Assembly (NCBI GenBank): GCA_035384965.1
Contig: DAOOJE010000003.1
Span: forward strand, 1 to 64,000
Source: JAAYVZ01 sp035384965
GTDB lineage: Bacteria > Acidobacteriota > Thermoanaerobaculia > Thermoanaerobaculales > Thermoanaerobaculaceae
Length of the DNA stretch: 64,000 nt
Direction of reading: 5' to 3'
Shown: piece by piece, positions 1 through 9,284 of the stretch
How positions within the stretch are numbered: the first letter of the stretch is position 1
How the letters are laid out: each line of letters opens with the position of its first letter
Notes under the pieces: generated by a model
Told to the model about the DNA's origin: nothing
Databases searched by the model: none
The model's input: only the letters and a program-made list of their open reading frames with translations
Translations under genes and position numbers: made by a program

Positions 1-70
1 CCCTATCACGCTCCTAACGCTCAGCCTTCCAGTCACGGTGACGGAGCCCTGGGGGCGGTCCGGCGTGCGC

Positions 71-98
71 TTGACACCGCGGCCGCCGGAGGTATGCT
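71..98 (+). promoter_or_regulatory. Sigma70-like promoter, possibly leaderless
   Basis: A perfect -35 TTGACA (71-76) is followed after 16 bp by TATGCT (93-98). The predicted transcription start falls at about 105, next to the in-frame GTG at 107. The GGAGGT at 89-94 overlaps the -10 and would not be in the transcript, so a leaderless message starting at GTG 107 is the simplest reading. Confidence 0.55.
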
Positions 99-106
99 CC
101 GGCGGC

Positions 107-2347
107 GTGGACCGCGGTCAACTAGCTCGGGAGCCTGCCGGCCGGCCAGCGAGCCGGGCCTTTCCGCTGCTTCTCATCCTCCTGCTCGTCGGAGCCGCCT
201 ACCTGCCGGTGCTGCGCGCCGGTTGGGTATGGGACGACGACGTGTACGTCACCGCCAACCCGCTGCTCGAGACGCCCGCCGGGCTGCGCGACATTTGGCT
301 CGCGCCCGGCGTCACACCGCAGTACTACCCGATGGTGTTCACGTCGTTCTGGGTCCAGCACCAGCTCTGGGGCGACGCCCCCCTCGGCTATCACATCGTC
401 AACGTCGCCCTGCACGCCCTCGTCGCCATGCTGCTCTGGGTCCTGCTGGCTCGGCTCGGCGTGCCCGGCGCCTGGACGGCGGCGGCGCTGTTTGCCGTGC
501 ACCCGCTGTGCGTCGAGTCGGTGGCGTGGGTGGCGGAGCTCAAGAACGTGCAGTCGGCGGCGCTGGGGCTCGGCAGCCTGCTGCTGCTGCTTCGCGTATG
601 CCTGCCGGAGCATGGCGCGAGCGTGTCGACGGCCCGCCGCTGGGGGCTTGGCGGCGTGGCCGTGCTGCTGTTCGCTGCGAGCCTGCTCACCAAGCCGGCC
701 CTCGTGGCGCTGCCAGTCGTGCTGCTGCTCCTGATCTGGTGGAAGCGCGGGAGGATCGCCCGCGGCGACCTCGTGGCCGCAGCCCCGCTCGCGGTGCTGA
801 GCCTCGCGATGGCGTGGGTCACGATGACCGCCGAGCGTCGCTTCTCCGGAGCAGCCGGGCCCGAGTGGCAGCTTCCCCTGCTGGACCGGGTCCTCGTCGC
901 CGGCCGCGCACTGTGGTTTTACGTCGGAAAGATCCTGTGGCCGGCGGAGCTCATGAGCATCTACCCCCGGTGGGAAACGGGCGGCACTGGTTGGCTGGCG
1001 CTCTTCCCGCTCGCTGCCGCCGCGGCGCTGGCCGGGCTCTGGCTTGGGCGCTCGCGGCTCGGGCGCGGACCCTTCGCCGCCGCTGCGAGCTTCGCGGTGC
1101 TCGTGGCACCCGCGCTCGGGCTCGTGCCCGTCTCGTACCACCTGTACTCGTTCGTGGCCGACCACTTCGCCTACCACGCCGCACCAGCGCTCATCGCCCT
1201 CGCCGTCGCTGCGGCGGCGCCCCTCGCCGCGCGGCAGGTGCCCGGCGCCGTGACGCGCGCCGGGGTCGCCGTCCTGCTGACCGCCCTCGGCGTGCTCTCG
1301 TTCCTCCACGCCCGGACGTTCGCGAGCGAGGAGGTGCGCTGCCGCGCGACGATTGCCGGGAACCCCGGGGCCTGGCTCGCCCACAACAACCTGGGCGTCG
1401 CGCTCGCCGCGCAGGGCAAGCCGGTCGAGGCGATCTCCCACTACCGCGAGGCGCTGCGCCTGCGGCCGGTGTACGCCGAGGCGCACAGCAACCTGGGAAA
1501 CGCCCTGGCGGCCACCGGCGAACTCGATGGCGCGGTGCAGCACCACCGCGAGGCGCTCCGCATCTGGCCCGGCAACCCGAAGGCCCACAACAACCTCGGG
1601 GTCGTGCTCGCGCGGCAGGGCAGGCCCGGGGAGGCGGTCACCGAGCTCCGTGAGGCGCTGCGGCTGCGCCCCGACTACCCTGAGGCGCGGGGCAACCTCG
1701 GCGTCACGCTGGTCGCCCTCGGCCGCCCCGAGGAGGCGCTCGGGCACCTCGAGGCGGCGCTGCCGGCGCGGGCGGACGACCCCGCGATCCACGCCGCGCT
1801 CGCCCGCGCGCTTGCCGCCACCGGGCGGCTCGACGAGGCGCTCCCGCGCTTGTTCGCATTGACGCGCATGACCCCGGCCGACCCCGCAACGCACCTGGAC
1901 TACGGCACTGCCCTGGCGTCCGCAGGCCGCACCGCCGAGGCGGTCGCGGCGTACCGCGAGGCGCTGCGGCTTCGGCCCGGCCTCGTCCAGGCGCGGCTCA
2001 ACCTCGGCGTTGCGCTGGCAGCGCAGGGGCAGACCGAGGGGGCGCTCGCAGAGGTGCGCGAGGTGCTGCGCCTCCAGCCCGAGCTCGCCGAAGCCCACCG
2101 GACGATGGGGCTCATCCTGGCCGCTTCGGGCCGCCTGGAGGAGGCAGCGGCTGCGTTCAGAGAGGCGGTGCGGTGCGCGCCCGGCTGGGCCGCTGCCCAC
2201 ACCAGCCTCGGGGCAGCGCTGGCGAGCCTCGGCCGCCTCGACGAGGCGGCCGCCGAACTCGAAAGGGCCGTGCAGCTCGATCCCGCCGACGCGGCCGCTC
2301 GGCGCAACCTCGACCTCCTTCGCTTGGCCCCGCGCGGCGGACGGTAG
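107..2347 (+). CDS. TMTC-like multi-pass membrane protein with C-terminal TPR repeats
   Basis: The first ~400 residues are strongly hydrophobic with about 8-10 membrane spans. After the first span comes an acidic WDDDVY motif in an extracytoplasmic loop, resembling the acidic loop of PMT/TMTC-type glycosyltransferases. From about residue 425 to the end are roughly nine consecutive tetratricopeptide repeats (recurring AHNNLG...EAI..YREAL.L.P pattern). By analogy with TMTC proteins it may transfer a lipid-linked sugar to exported proteins; this is inference and no substrate can be named. I chose GTG 107 over the ATG at 38 because the first 23 residues from 38 are unstructured and a good promoter lies between them. 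It stands alone. Confidence 0.8.
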   Translation: MDRGQLAREPAGRPASRAFPLLLILLLVGAAYLPVLRAGWVWDDDVYVTANPLLETPAGLRDIWLAPGVTPQYYPMVFTSFWVQHQLWGDAPLGYHIVNVALHALVAMLLWVLLARLGVPGAWTAAALFAVHPLCVESVAWVAELKNVQSAALGLGSLLLLLRVCLPEHGASVSTARRWGLGGVAVLLFAASLLTKPALVALPVVLLLLIWWKRGRIARGDLVAAAPLAVLSLAMAWVTMTAERRFSGAAGPEWQLPLLDRVLVAGRALWFYVGKILWPAELMSIYPRWETGGTGWLALFPLAAAAALAGLWLGRSRLGRGPFAAAASFAVLVAPALGLVPVSYHLYSFVADHFAYHAAPALIALAVAAAAPLAARQVPGAVTRAGVAVLLTALGVLSFLHARTFASEEVRCRATIAGNPGAWLAHNNLGVALAAQGKPVEAISHYREALRLRPVYAEAHSNLGNALAATGELDGAVQHHREALRIWPGNPKAHNNLGVVLARQGRPGEAVTELREALRLRPDYPEARGNLGVTLVALGRPEEALGHLEAALPARADDPAIHAALARALAATGRLDEALPRLFALTRMTPADPATHLDYGTALASAGRTAEAVAAYREALRLRPGLVQARLNLGVALAAQGQTEGALAEVREVLRLQPELAEAHRTMGLILAASGRLEEAAAAFREAVRCAPGWAAAHTSLGAALASLGRLDEAAAELERAVQLDPADAAARRNLDLLRLAPRGGR

Positions 2348-2398
2348 CCCCTCCGCGCGCCCCACACAGCAGACCGACACCTGGCGTGGGCGGGGGGG

Positions 2399-2463
2399 AC
2401 CGCGGGGCCGCAGCCCCGCAGGGTGGGTGGGGGCAAGCCGGAGCGGGCCTGCAGGCCCGCGGT
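2399..2463. terminator. Nested inverted repeats, candidate terminator
   Basis: This holds GCGGGGC-CGCA-GCCCCGC (2402-2419), the 18-bp perfect palindrome GCGGGCCTGCAGGCCCGC (2443-2460), and an outer pair ACCGCGGG (2399-2406) / CCCGCGGT (2456-2463). It follows the TMTC-like gene by ~50 bp. There is no T-tract, so it could equally be a GC-rich intergenic repeat. Confidence 0.4.
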
Positions 2464-2575
2464 CCATCGCGGCCACGCAGGGCGGGGGGGGGCAGGCGGC
2501 GCCCGCGATGGCGAGGCGTCCCGGCGATGGGCTGCGGTCGGCCTCGCCGTTGGGTACGATGCACGGGGAGGTGCG

Positions 2576-3454
2576 ATGCTGCACCGGCTGGTCTACGCCG
2601 ACTGGGAGGATCCGCCCGAGGCGATGGCGTTCGAGGTGTCGTATCGCGACGCACTTGCCGCAATCAAGACCCGGCTCGGGATTGTGCAGGAGGGGCTGAC
2701 CCGGGCGCTGACCGGGCCGGCGGGGGTTTCCTCCTCGTACTGGGACGCTTGCCTCGAGCTCTACCTGCTGACGCCCGCGATCGTCAACGTCGCGCTCAAC
2801 TACAAGGTCTGCCTCGAGCACGGCTTGCCGCTGCATCCCACCCACTACTTCGAGGTCAACGACCAGACGCGCGGCCAGGTGGTACACCCGGAGCCGCTCG
2901 TGGACGCCGGCCAGGCGTTCTTCGAGGACGCCATCGCGGCGGCGCTGGCGGTGTTCAGGCTCGACCCCGCGGCCGGCGAGCGCCTGGCCGCCCTCGCTGC
3001 CGAGGTGCCGGCAGGGGTCGGCACCTTCGTCTACACGAGCACCCGGGACACTTACACCTGGCGGGCCTCGGAACCGGCCAAGATCGCCGACCTCGCCGCC
3101 GCGATCCGCGCCAGCATCTCGCCGGCGATCGTCGTGGGAGCCGCCCACGGCTCGATCACCGCGGCGCTCGTGCTCGCCACCATGCTCGAAACACCGCTGT
3201 ACTTCATTCGCTTCTCGATGTTCAAGCGCAATGACACCGAGCCGGTGATCGGCCCGCGCGACCTCGTCCACCTCGCCCGGTACCGCCGCGGCCCGGCGCT
3301 GCTGTTCGACGAGGACGTGGCGAAGGGCGTCACCTTGACTGCCTTCACGGCCCGCCTCGCGCCCCTGTTCGAGGTGTCGTACTCGGCCGGCGTGCTGCGC
3401 AACGCCTTCGCCGGCTTCCGCCCCGACTTCGTCGGCCGCGTCTGGTACGACTGA
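2576..3454 (+). CDS. Phosphoribosyltransferase-like protein (292 aa)
   Basis: The C-terminal half has the type I PRTase PRPP loop LLFDEDVAKGVTL (hydrophobic stretch, two acidic residues, then G-V-T) at about residues 245-257, and a preceding VVGAAHGSITAALVLATML segment that fits a Rossmann-like PRTase core. The N-terminal ~130 residues are helical and not recognised. The substrate base cannot be deduced. The start is the ATG at 2576 because a GGGGAGG Shine-Dalgarno lies 4 nt upstream; the open frame further upstream runs through the structured intergenic repeat. A -10-like TACGAT is at 2555-2560. The gene is not in an obvious operon. Confidence 0.7.
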   Translation: MLHRLVYADWEDPPEAMAFEVSYRDALAAIKTRLGIVQEGLTRALTGPAGVSSSYWDACLELYLLTPAIVNVALNYKVCLEHGLPLHPTHYFEVNDQTRGQVVHPEPLVDAGQAFFEDAIAAALAVFRLDPAAGERLAALAAEVPAGVGTFVYTSTRDTYTWRASEPAKIADLAAAIRASISPAIVVGAAHGSITAALVLATMLETPLYFIRFSMFKRNDTEPVIGPRDLVHLARYRRGPALLFDEDVAKGVTLTAFTARLAPLFEVSYSAGVLRNAFAGFRPDFVGRVWYD

Positions 3455-3470
3455 GCTCTCGTCGCAGGGT

Positions 3471-3489
3471 TGAGACGACCCCGGTCTCA
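3471..3489 (+). terminator. Weak hairpin after the PRTase gene
   Basis: TGAGAC-GACCCCG-GTCTCA is a perfect 6-bp stem with a 7-nt loop, 16 bp after the stop at 3454. No T-run follows. The rest of the 248-bp gap to 3703 shows nothing else clear. Confidence 0.3.
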
Positions 3490-3702
3490 CGTTCGGACCG
3501 CCTGGCCCCGGTCCCGACCGCCGTGCTGGTGCCGGGAGGCGGGCGTGTCCACACCTCACCACTCGGTCTCGTCAGGATAGTCTCATTTCACCGCTGCTCG
3601 TGGAGCGGGACGTTGGGGCCGCCGGCAACATGCCCGGGCACTGGCACGGTCCGTGCTTTGCCACGAACCGCGGCCCGCACGACTTGCCGCAGGGAGGCGA
3701 AG

Positions 3703-4986
3703 ATGGACACACGGCACATGGACTTGCGTTGGCTTGTGGCGGTCACTCTCATCGCGGTCCTGGGGTCCGCCCCGGCCTTGGCGCAGAACCTGGTCAAGAA
3801 CGGGACGTTCTCTTCGGACGTTGGCAACTGGGAGGGCGACAGCACGGTGCAGGCAGTCTTCCGCGGCTCCACCGGGAGCACGCTGCCCGGCGGATCGGGC
3901 CCGGGCTGCCTCGAGGCCAAGCACTACTTCTGGAACGGCGGCAGCGGCGGGCCCAGGCAGTTGGTCAACGGAATCACGCCGGGGCGCGAGTACGAGATGG
4001 CAGCGAGCTACTTCATGCCCTCGGCCGCGGACAATGTGGCGGATGGCACCTCGATTTCCATCTACTGGCTCTCGGAGCACGGCTCCATGATTTCGAGTGA
4101 CTACGTGGGGGCCTGGCCGCTCGTCAAGGACCAGTGGGTTCGCCTGTCCGGCACCAAGGTAGCTCCGGCGGGCGCCGTTTCTGGCTGGTTCTTCCTCGGC
4201 GTCACCAACCCGATCCTCGAAAACGAGACACGGCCGGGGATCGTGTACTTCGACGATGTCTGGCTGGCGGAAAAGGGCGCAACCACCGCCACGCAGCAGC
4301 TCTTCCTGCCCGTGGCGTCCTCCAAGGCCGGCGCGCACAGCACGTATTGGACCACCGACCTCTGGGTCCAGAACCTCGTCGCCTTCCCCGTCACCCTCGC
4401 CGCGAGCACCCTGCCCGCCAACCAGGACAACACCTCGGCCGTCGCCAGTCCGACCACGGTCGCGACCATTCAGCCCAACAGCTTCTCGCGCCTCGCCGAC
4501 GTCCTCGGCACGCTCAACACCCACGTCACCGGCGGGCTCTATCTGCGCGCCACGGCGGAGGCCGCAGGGCTGCCGGCCGAGCTCGTCATGGTGGTCTCGC
4601 GCAACTCGACGCCCAACCCCGGCGCCAGCGGCTCCTACGGCCAGGGGCTGGCAGCGGTCGAGCCCGGAACCCGTGCCAGGACGGTTGCCTGTGGGGTGTT
4701 CGAGAATGCGGACAACCGCACCAACGTCGGGGTGCTCAACACCTCGTCGAGCCCGGTCACGGTCGCGGTGACGATCCGCAACGCCCAGGGCGGCGTGGCC
4801 GGCCAGGGTACCTGGAACCTGCTGCCGTACGAGCACCGCATGGTCAACGTCGGCGCGCTCGGCGCGACCGCGGTCGACGGCGGGGTCGCGGTGTTCGACC
4901 TCACGTCGCAGGCCGGGAGCTTCCGCGCCTTCGCGAGCGTGGTCGACAACCACACCGGCGACTCGGTGTACGTCGAGGCGAGGTAG
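3703..4986 (+). CDS. Secreted two-domain protein with carbohydrate-binding-like N-terminal domain
   Basis: A 427-aa protein with a Sec signal peptide (basic start, hydrophobic core, cleavage after APALAQ near residue 27). The mature N-terminus begins NLVKNGTFSSDVGNW, the usual opening of galactose-binding-like/CBM jelly-roll domains, and runs to about residue 190. The rest is a beta-rich domain starting near STYWTTDLWVQN, probably extracytoplasmic. No enzymatic motif is visible. The start is supported by AGGGAGG 5 nt upstream of ATG 3703. It converges on the REC-Hpt gene with a 7-bp gap. Confidence 0.75.
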   Translation: MDTRHMDLRWLVAVTLIAVLGSAPALAQNLVKNGTFSSDVGNWEGDSTVQAVFRGSTGSTLPGGSGPGCLEAKHYFWNGGSGGPRQLVNGITPGREYEMAASYFMPSAADNVADGTSISIYWLSEHGSMISSDYVGAWPLVKDQWVRLSGTKVAPAGAVSGWFFLGVTNPILENETRPGIVYFDDVWLAEKGATTATQQLFLPVASSKAGAHSTYWTTDLWVQNLVAFPVTLAASTLPANQDNTSAVASPTTVATIQPNSFSRLADVLGTLNTHVTGGLYLRATAEAAGLPAELVMVVSRNSTPNPGASGSYGQGLAAVEPGTRARTVACGVFENADNRTNVGVLNTSSSPVTVAVTIRNAQGGVAGQGTWNLLPYEHRMVNVGALGATAVDGGVAVFDLTSQAGSFRAFASVVDNHTGDSVYVEAR

Positions 4987-4993
4987 CGACGGC

Positions 4994-6067
4994 TCACAGC
5001 AGGTGGATCAGTGCACCCAGCCGCTCGACGTACTGCTTGATGGCCGCCCGTGCCTTGCCCGAGACCGGCGCGCCGGACGCCAGCTGTGTGCGCACTGCTT
5101 CTTCCAGCTCGCGCGCCGCGTCGCCGACCGCCGGCAGCCCGAACGATCCGGCGCTCCCGGCCAGGTCGTGCGCCTCATGCGCCAGCTCTTCCCACGGGCC
5201 GGTCTCGCACCCGCCGGCCGCTGCCACCCAGGCCCGCTCGATGCGCGAAAGGGTCCCCGGCAAGCTGGCTGCGAACCGCCGCCGCAGCGCCGCCAGGTGG
5301 GCATCGAAGTCGCCGTTGCTCGCCGCGGTAGCGGGCGTGGAGTGTGCCGGTGGGGAGACCGGGCGTGGCTTCTTCGGTGCCAGCCCGGCCAGCGCTGCCT
5401 CGACGTCGAGCCGGGCGCGTGGCGGCTGGGGCACCTCTGGCCGCGGCGGCTCCGCAGCGGGCCGGGGGGAGCTGGCGGGAGCGGGAGAAGCGGTACGGGG
5501 CGGGGGCTCGACGGGCGGAGCCGCGGATGCGGCGGCTCGGCCGGGCCGGGGCTCGGGAGAGGCGCTCGCCGTGGGTGCGGCGACGCGGGCCGGCTCCGAG
5601 GGGGGCTCGGGGCGCGGCAGGGGCGCTTGTGGCTCGCTCGTCACGGTCGCCTCGGCCGCCCCGGGGCCCTGCTTGAGGACCGCGGCCGACGGGGTGTCGA
5701 GGTGGAACATCCGGCCGATGCGGACCGCCAAATCCTCGAGGTCGAGCGGCTTGGCCACGAAGTCGTCGGCTCCGGCTTCTAAGGCTTCCGTCCGGTAGCG
5801 GGCCTTGGTGTAGACCGCCGTCATCAGAATGACCTTGGTGGCGGCCAGCGCCGGCTCTGCCTTGATGCGGCGGCAGAGATCCCAGCCGTTGAGCTTGGGG
5901 AGCAGCACGTCCGAGAGCACCACCGCCGGCTTTTCCCGCAGCGCGATCTCGACACCCTTCTCGCCGTCGTGGGCCACCACGACCGCGAAGCCCTTGTCGG
6001 TCAGAAATGCCTTGACGAGCTCGGCCAGCTTTCGCTCGTCCTCGACCACCAGAATCCGCCGGACCAC
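4994..6067 (-). CDS. Response regulator with C-terminal Hpt domain (REC-linker-Hpt)
   Basis: Residues 3-125 form a receiver domain: VVEDE acidic pocket, phospho-acceptor D53 in LSDVLLP, conserved T/A region LMTAVY and the K in AKPLDLEDL. A 120-residue Pro/Ala-rich linker follows. The C-terminal ~100 residues are a histidine phosphotransfer domain with the phosphorylatable H300 in HDLAGSAGSFG. The protein therefore can in principle receive phosphate on both Asp and His, like a phosphorelay intermediate. No histidine kinase or output domain is adjacent, so it is an orphan here; partners are unknown. Confidence 0.88.
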   Translation of the reverse strand: MVRRILVVEDERKLAELVKAFLTDKGFAVVVAHDGEKGVEIALREKPAVVLSDVLLPKLNGWDLCRRIKAEPALAATKVILMTAVYTKARYRTEALEAGADDFVAKPLDLEDLAVRIGRMFHLDTPSAAVLKQGPGAAEATVTSEPQAPLPRPEPPSEPARVAAPTASASPEPRPGRAAASAAPPVEPPPRTASPAPASSPRPAAEPPRPEVPQPPRARLDVEAALAGLAPKKPRPVSPPAHSTPATAASNGDFDAHLAALRRRFAASLPGTLSRIERAWVAAAGGCETGPWEELAHEAHDLAGSAGSFGLPAVGDAARELEEAVRTQLASGAPVSGKARAAIKQYVERLGALIHLL

Positions 6068-6237
6068 CCTGTCTCCTCCTGCCTAAGACCAGACCCCTTT
6101 GCAAACCGCGCGATCCCGTCCACCAGCCGGCGGCAACCGGCAAGGCGCCGCCTCCCGCCGACAGGGTAACTCACAACCGCGCCCCCCGCGCAACCCGGCA
6201 CCGGGTGCACGAGACGCCACGCCACCGGCGCAGGTGC

Positions 6238-6855
6238 CTACCACGCCAGCGAGAAGCGGGCGTCGATCCCCCATTCGGCGGCCACCCTGGCCGGCAGTTC
6301 GAGCGCCAGGCTGCGCGCGCTGGCCCAGGCGATCAGCTCGGGGTCGCGTGCCGCGACGGTGCAAAGCCTTTCGGCGTGCGGTCTGATCCCGGCCCGCGCC
6401 AGGTCCAGCCGATCGGCGTCCCAGCATGTCAGGACCGTGACGTCCCCCTCTCGCTTGCCATCGGTGTGACCCGCACACGCCTGGATGAGCAGCCCCAGGC
6501 CGGCGTCGTCGAGATCGAACGCGGCGCCGCGCAGGCGCGACGCCAGCTCCGCTCCCCGCGCCCCGTGCCGGGGATCGCAGTGCTCGTTGCGCCGGCAGGC
6601 ATCGTGCAGCACCGCGAAGAGTTCCACGACGTCGGAGCGCGCCCCGGTGAGGGGGGCGAGCCTGCGCCCGTTCTCCAGCACCCGCGCCCAGTGCGGCACG
6701 CCGTGCAGCCCGAACGGTGGCAGCCGGTACTGCTCGAAGACCGCGAGCAGCAGCTCCGAGGTGATGGCGCTGCGCGCCGCCTCGCCGTGCGGCGCGCCGC
6801 CACCGCCCCCACCGCCTCGGTCCTCAGGCTGTCCCGGTGTTCTCACAGGGTCCAC
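6238..6855 (-). CDS. HD-domain metal-dependent hydrolase
   Basis: 205 aa. The HGVPHWARVLENG segment (H51, H55), the HD doublet H84-D85 in LHDACRRNE, further H92/H97 and D146 in CWDADRLDL match a small HD-superfamily phosphohydrolase of the type often annotated only as HD domain-containing. The Gly-rich first ~28 residues look non-conserved, so the true start may lie downstream of 6855. Substrate unknown. It lies upstream of the REC-Hpt gene on the same strand but 170 bp away, with no evidence of co-transcription. Confidence 0.7.
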   Translation of the reverse strand: MDPVRTPGQPEDRGGGGGGGAPHGEAARSAITSELLLAVFEQYRLPPFGLHGVPHWARVLENGRRLAPLTGARSDVVELFAVLHDACRRNEHCDPRHGARGAELASRLRGAAFDLDDAGLGLLIQACAGHTDGKREGDVTVLTCWDADRLDLARAGIRPHAERLCTVAARDPELIAWASARSLALELPARVAAEWGIDARFSLAW

Positions 6856-6933
6856 CGTTCTGGCCGTACGGTACGCCCCACCGCCGGGACGGTCAACCGG
6901 CGCGGGCCATCGACGCCGACGTCCCCGACGCGG

Positions 6934-6939
6934 TAGGAT
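6934..6939 (+). promoter_or_regulatory. -10 element TAGGAT upstream of ppa
   Basis: TAGGAT (4/6 to TATAAT) lies 41 bp before the ppa start, with the GAGGAGAGG ribosome binding site between them. No clear -35 is visible. Confidence 0.4.
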
Positions 6940-6980
6940 CGCGGCGCGCCGGCGCCGCCCGGTGCGAGGAGAGGACGCAT

Positions 6981-7529
6981 ATGAGCCACCCGTGGCACGA
7001 CGTCGCGATCGGCACCGAGGCGCCGGACGCCTTCCCGGCCGTCATCGAGATCCCCAAGGGCAGCAAGGTCAAGTACGAGCTGGACAAGGAGACGGGGTTG
7101 CTGCGCGTCGATCGCGTCCTCTACTCCTCGGTGATCTACCCGGCCAACTACGGGTTCATCCCGCAGACTCTCGGCGACGACCACGACCCGCTCGACGTGT
7201 TGGTGCTCATGCAGGAGCCGGTGGCGCCGCTGTCGATCCTGCGGGTGCGGCCGATCGGGCTCATGGTCATGGTCGACCAGGGAGAAAACGACGAGAAGAT
7301 CATCTGCGTCCACCTCGACGACCCGGAGTACCGCGCCTTCACGCACATTCGCGAGCTGCCGCCCCACCGCATGGTCGAGGTCAAGCGCTTCTTCGAGGAC
7401 TACAAGACCCTCGAGCAGAAGCAGGTCAAGGTCGAGGACTTCCTGGGGCCCGAGGAGGCGCGCACCGTCGTGACGCACGGCGCCCAGCTTTACTCCAAGC
7501 TGTTCGCGTACATGCACCGCAGGGGGTGA
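6981..7529 (+). CDS. ppa: Inorganic pyrophosphatase, family I
   Basis: Hydrolyses pyrophosphate to two phosphates in the cytoplasm, pulling biosynthetic reactions forward. At 182 aa it is the usual length for a bacterial type I enzyme. Signatures seen are IPKGSKVKYELDKETG (phosphate/metal pocket), VIYPANYGFIPQT and DHDPLDVLVL (metal-binding aspartates). The ATG at 6981 has the Shine-Dalgarno GAGGAGAGG and begins MSHPWHD; the open frame upstream to 6837 is not conserved. Monocistronic, with a hairpin terminator 66 bp downstream. Confidence 0.97.
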   Translation: MSHPWHDVAIGTEAPDAFPAVIEIPKGSKVKYELDKETGLLRVDRVLYSSVIYPANYGFIPQTLGDDHDPLDVLVLMQEPVAPLSILRVRPIGLMVMVDQGENDEKIICVHLDDPEYRAFTHIRELPPHRMVEVKRFFEDYKTLEQKQVKVEDFLGPEEARTVVTHGAQLYSKLFAYMHRRG

Positions 7530-7594
7530 CCCGCCCCCCGGGCCAGCCCGAATTCGAAAGTCGAAGATCTCCCACGCGATCTTGGCACGTGACG

Positions 7595-7617
7595 GCGCCG
7601 GCCTCTTCGGCCGGCGC
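7595..7617 (+). terminator. Hairpin terminator after ppa
   Basis: GCGCCGGCC-TCTTC-GGCCGGCGC is a perfect 9-bp stem with a 5-nt loop, followed by the pyrimidine-rich TCTCCTC. It sits between ppa and the nhaC-like gene, both on the plus strand. Confidence 0.65.
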
Positions 7618-7715
7618 TCTCCTCGGGCCGTCGGAGGCTTGTGCCCACCGTCGAGGGTCTGGCGTTTGTGGGATCACGACGTCGTGTACGCTGCGCGGCA
7701 GAACGGAGGGACCCC

Positions 7716-9142
7716 ATGGCGGAGGCGAGCTCGCAGCAGGGTAACGGACGCCGGGAGCCGCCGGTGTGGGCGGCGCTCGTGCCGCTCGTGGCGATGGGGC
7801 TGCTGCTCGGAATCGGCTACGGCGTGTACGCGATCAGGGCGCAGGTGCTGCTGATCGCCGCGGCGGTCGTCACCGGTCTCACGGCCAGGGGCGTCGGCCT
7901 CACCTGGAACGAGATGCAGCAGGGGATCGTCGAAAGCATCCGCAAGGCGCTGCCGGCGATCCTCATCATGCTGTGCGTCGGGCTGCTCGTCGCCTCGTGG
8001 ATCGCCTGCGGGACGATCCCGATGGTCATGTCGTGGGGGCTCGGCCTATCTCGCCGCGCTTCTTCCTCGCCACCGCGTGCCTGGTGTGCTCGATCACGGC
8101 GGTCGCCACCGGCACCTCGTGGGGCACGATCGGCACGCTCGGCGTGGCGTTCATCGGCATCGCCCAGGCGCAGGGGATCCCGCTCGGGCCGGCCGCCGGC
8201 GCGATCGTGGCCGGCGCCTACTTCGGCGACAAGATGTCGCCGTTTTCCGACATCCCGAACCTGGCGCCCGCCGCCACCGGCGCCAACCTCTTCGACACCC
8301 TGCGGCACATGGTGTGGTCGGCGGGACCGGCGTGGCTCGCCGGTCTTGCCGTCTACCTCGTGATCGGCCTGCGCCACGGCAGCGCCGCGCTTGAGAGCGC
8401 CAGCGTCGAGCTCATCCGCAGCACGCTCGGCGACGCGTTCACGTTCAGCCCCGTGCTGTTGCTGCCGATGCTCGTGGTCTTCGGCTTCGCCTTCGCCAAG
8501 AAGCCGGTCATACCCGGGATGCTGCTCTCGGTGGGTGTGGCGCTCGTGCTCGCGATGCTCTACCAGAAGCAGTCGCTCGTGACGCTCGCGCAGGCGCTCA
8601 ACACCGGGTTCAAGCCGGCCACGGGCGTCGCCGAGGTTGACCGGCTGCTCGCCCGAGGCGGCCTCATGAGCATGATGGAGACCCAGCTCATCGCCTTCGC
8701 GGCGTTTTCGTTCGGCGGCATCATGCTAAAGGCCGGGTTGCTCGACGCCCTGCTGCAGCGCGTGCTGCGGCTGGCCCGACAGACCGGCACGCTCGTGCTC
8801 ACCACGGCCGCCTCGTGCATCCTCACCGCGCTCGTGACCGGCAGCTCCTACCTCTCGCTGCTGGTGCCCGGCGAGCTGCTCGCTCCGGCCTTCCGCGCCC
8901 GCCGACTCGCAGCCAAGAACCTCGCTCGCCTCGTCATCGAGTCGGGCGGGACCGTCGTTCCGCTCGTGCCGTGGAGCATGGCCGCCGTGTACATCACCGG
9001 CACCATCGGCGTCCCGGCGATGTCGTACGCCCCGTGGGCGGTCATGAACTGGCTGTCGATTCTCGTGCTCGTGGCCTTCGGTTTCACCGGGATCACGATG
9101 GCCCCGCGAATGCGCGACGACGAGACACAGATCGGGAGCTGA
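7716..9142 (+). pseudogene. nhaC: NhaC-family Na+/H+ antiporter, single frameshift
   Basis: The first frame (from ATG 7716, GGAGG upstream) gives the N-terminus through GTIPMVMSWGLGL; the protein then continues in the +2 frame with ISPRFFLATACLVCSITAVATGTSWGT to the stop at 9142. The two halves join exactly as in NhaC proteins if one base is restored between 8047 and 8048, giving ~475 aa with about 11-12 membrane spans. NhaC exchanges external H+ for internal Na+. The rest is uninterrupted and well conserved, so this is either a sequencing/assembly error or a very recent mutation. A -10-like TACGCT is at 7687-7692. Confidence 0.88.
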
Positions 9143-9284
9143 CCGCCCCCCACCACTCCCCGGTCGACGGCAGCAACGTCGAAGGTGCGGGGGACGGGGC
9201 TGGCCCTCGACCAAAAACACACAAACCAGCGACCACGGGCCAACACCCCGTCCGCCCGAGCCGAGACTGGCGCATACTGGAGGC

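Noticed and set aside
38..106. N-terminal extension of the TMTC-like protein from ATG 38
   Set aside because: The 23 extra residues are unstructured and a TTGACA-16-TATGCT promoter lies inside them, placing transcription start near GTG 107.
122..3562. 1,146-codon open frame on the minus strand
   Set aside because: It lies opposite the TPR and PRTase genes, is Arg/Pro/Gly/Glu-rich low-complexity sequence typical of antisense frames in GC-rich DNA, and matches no domain.
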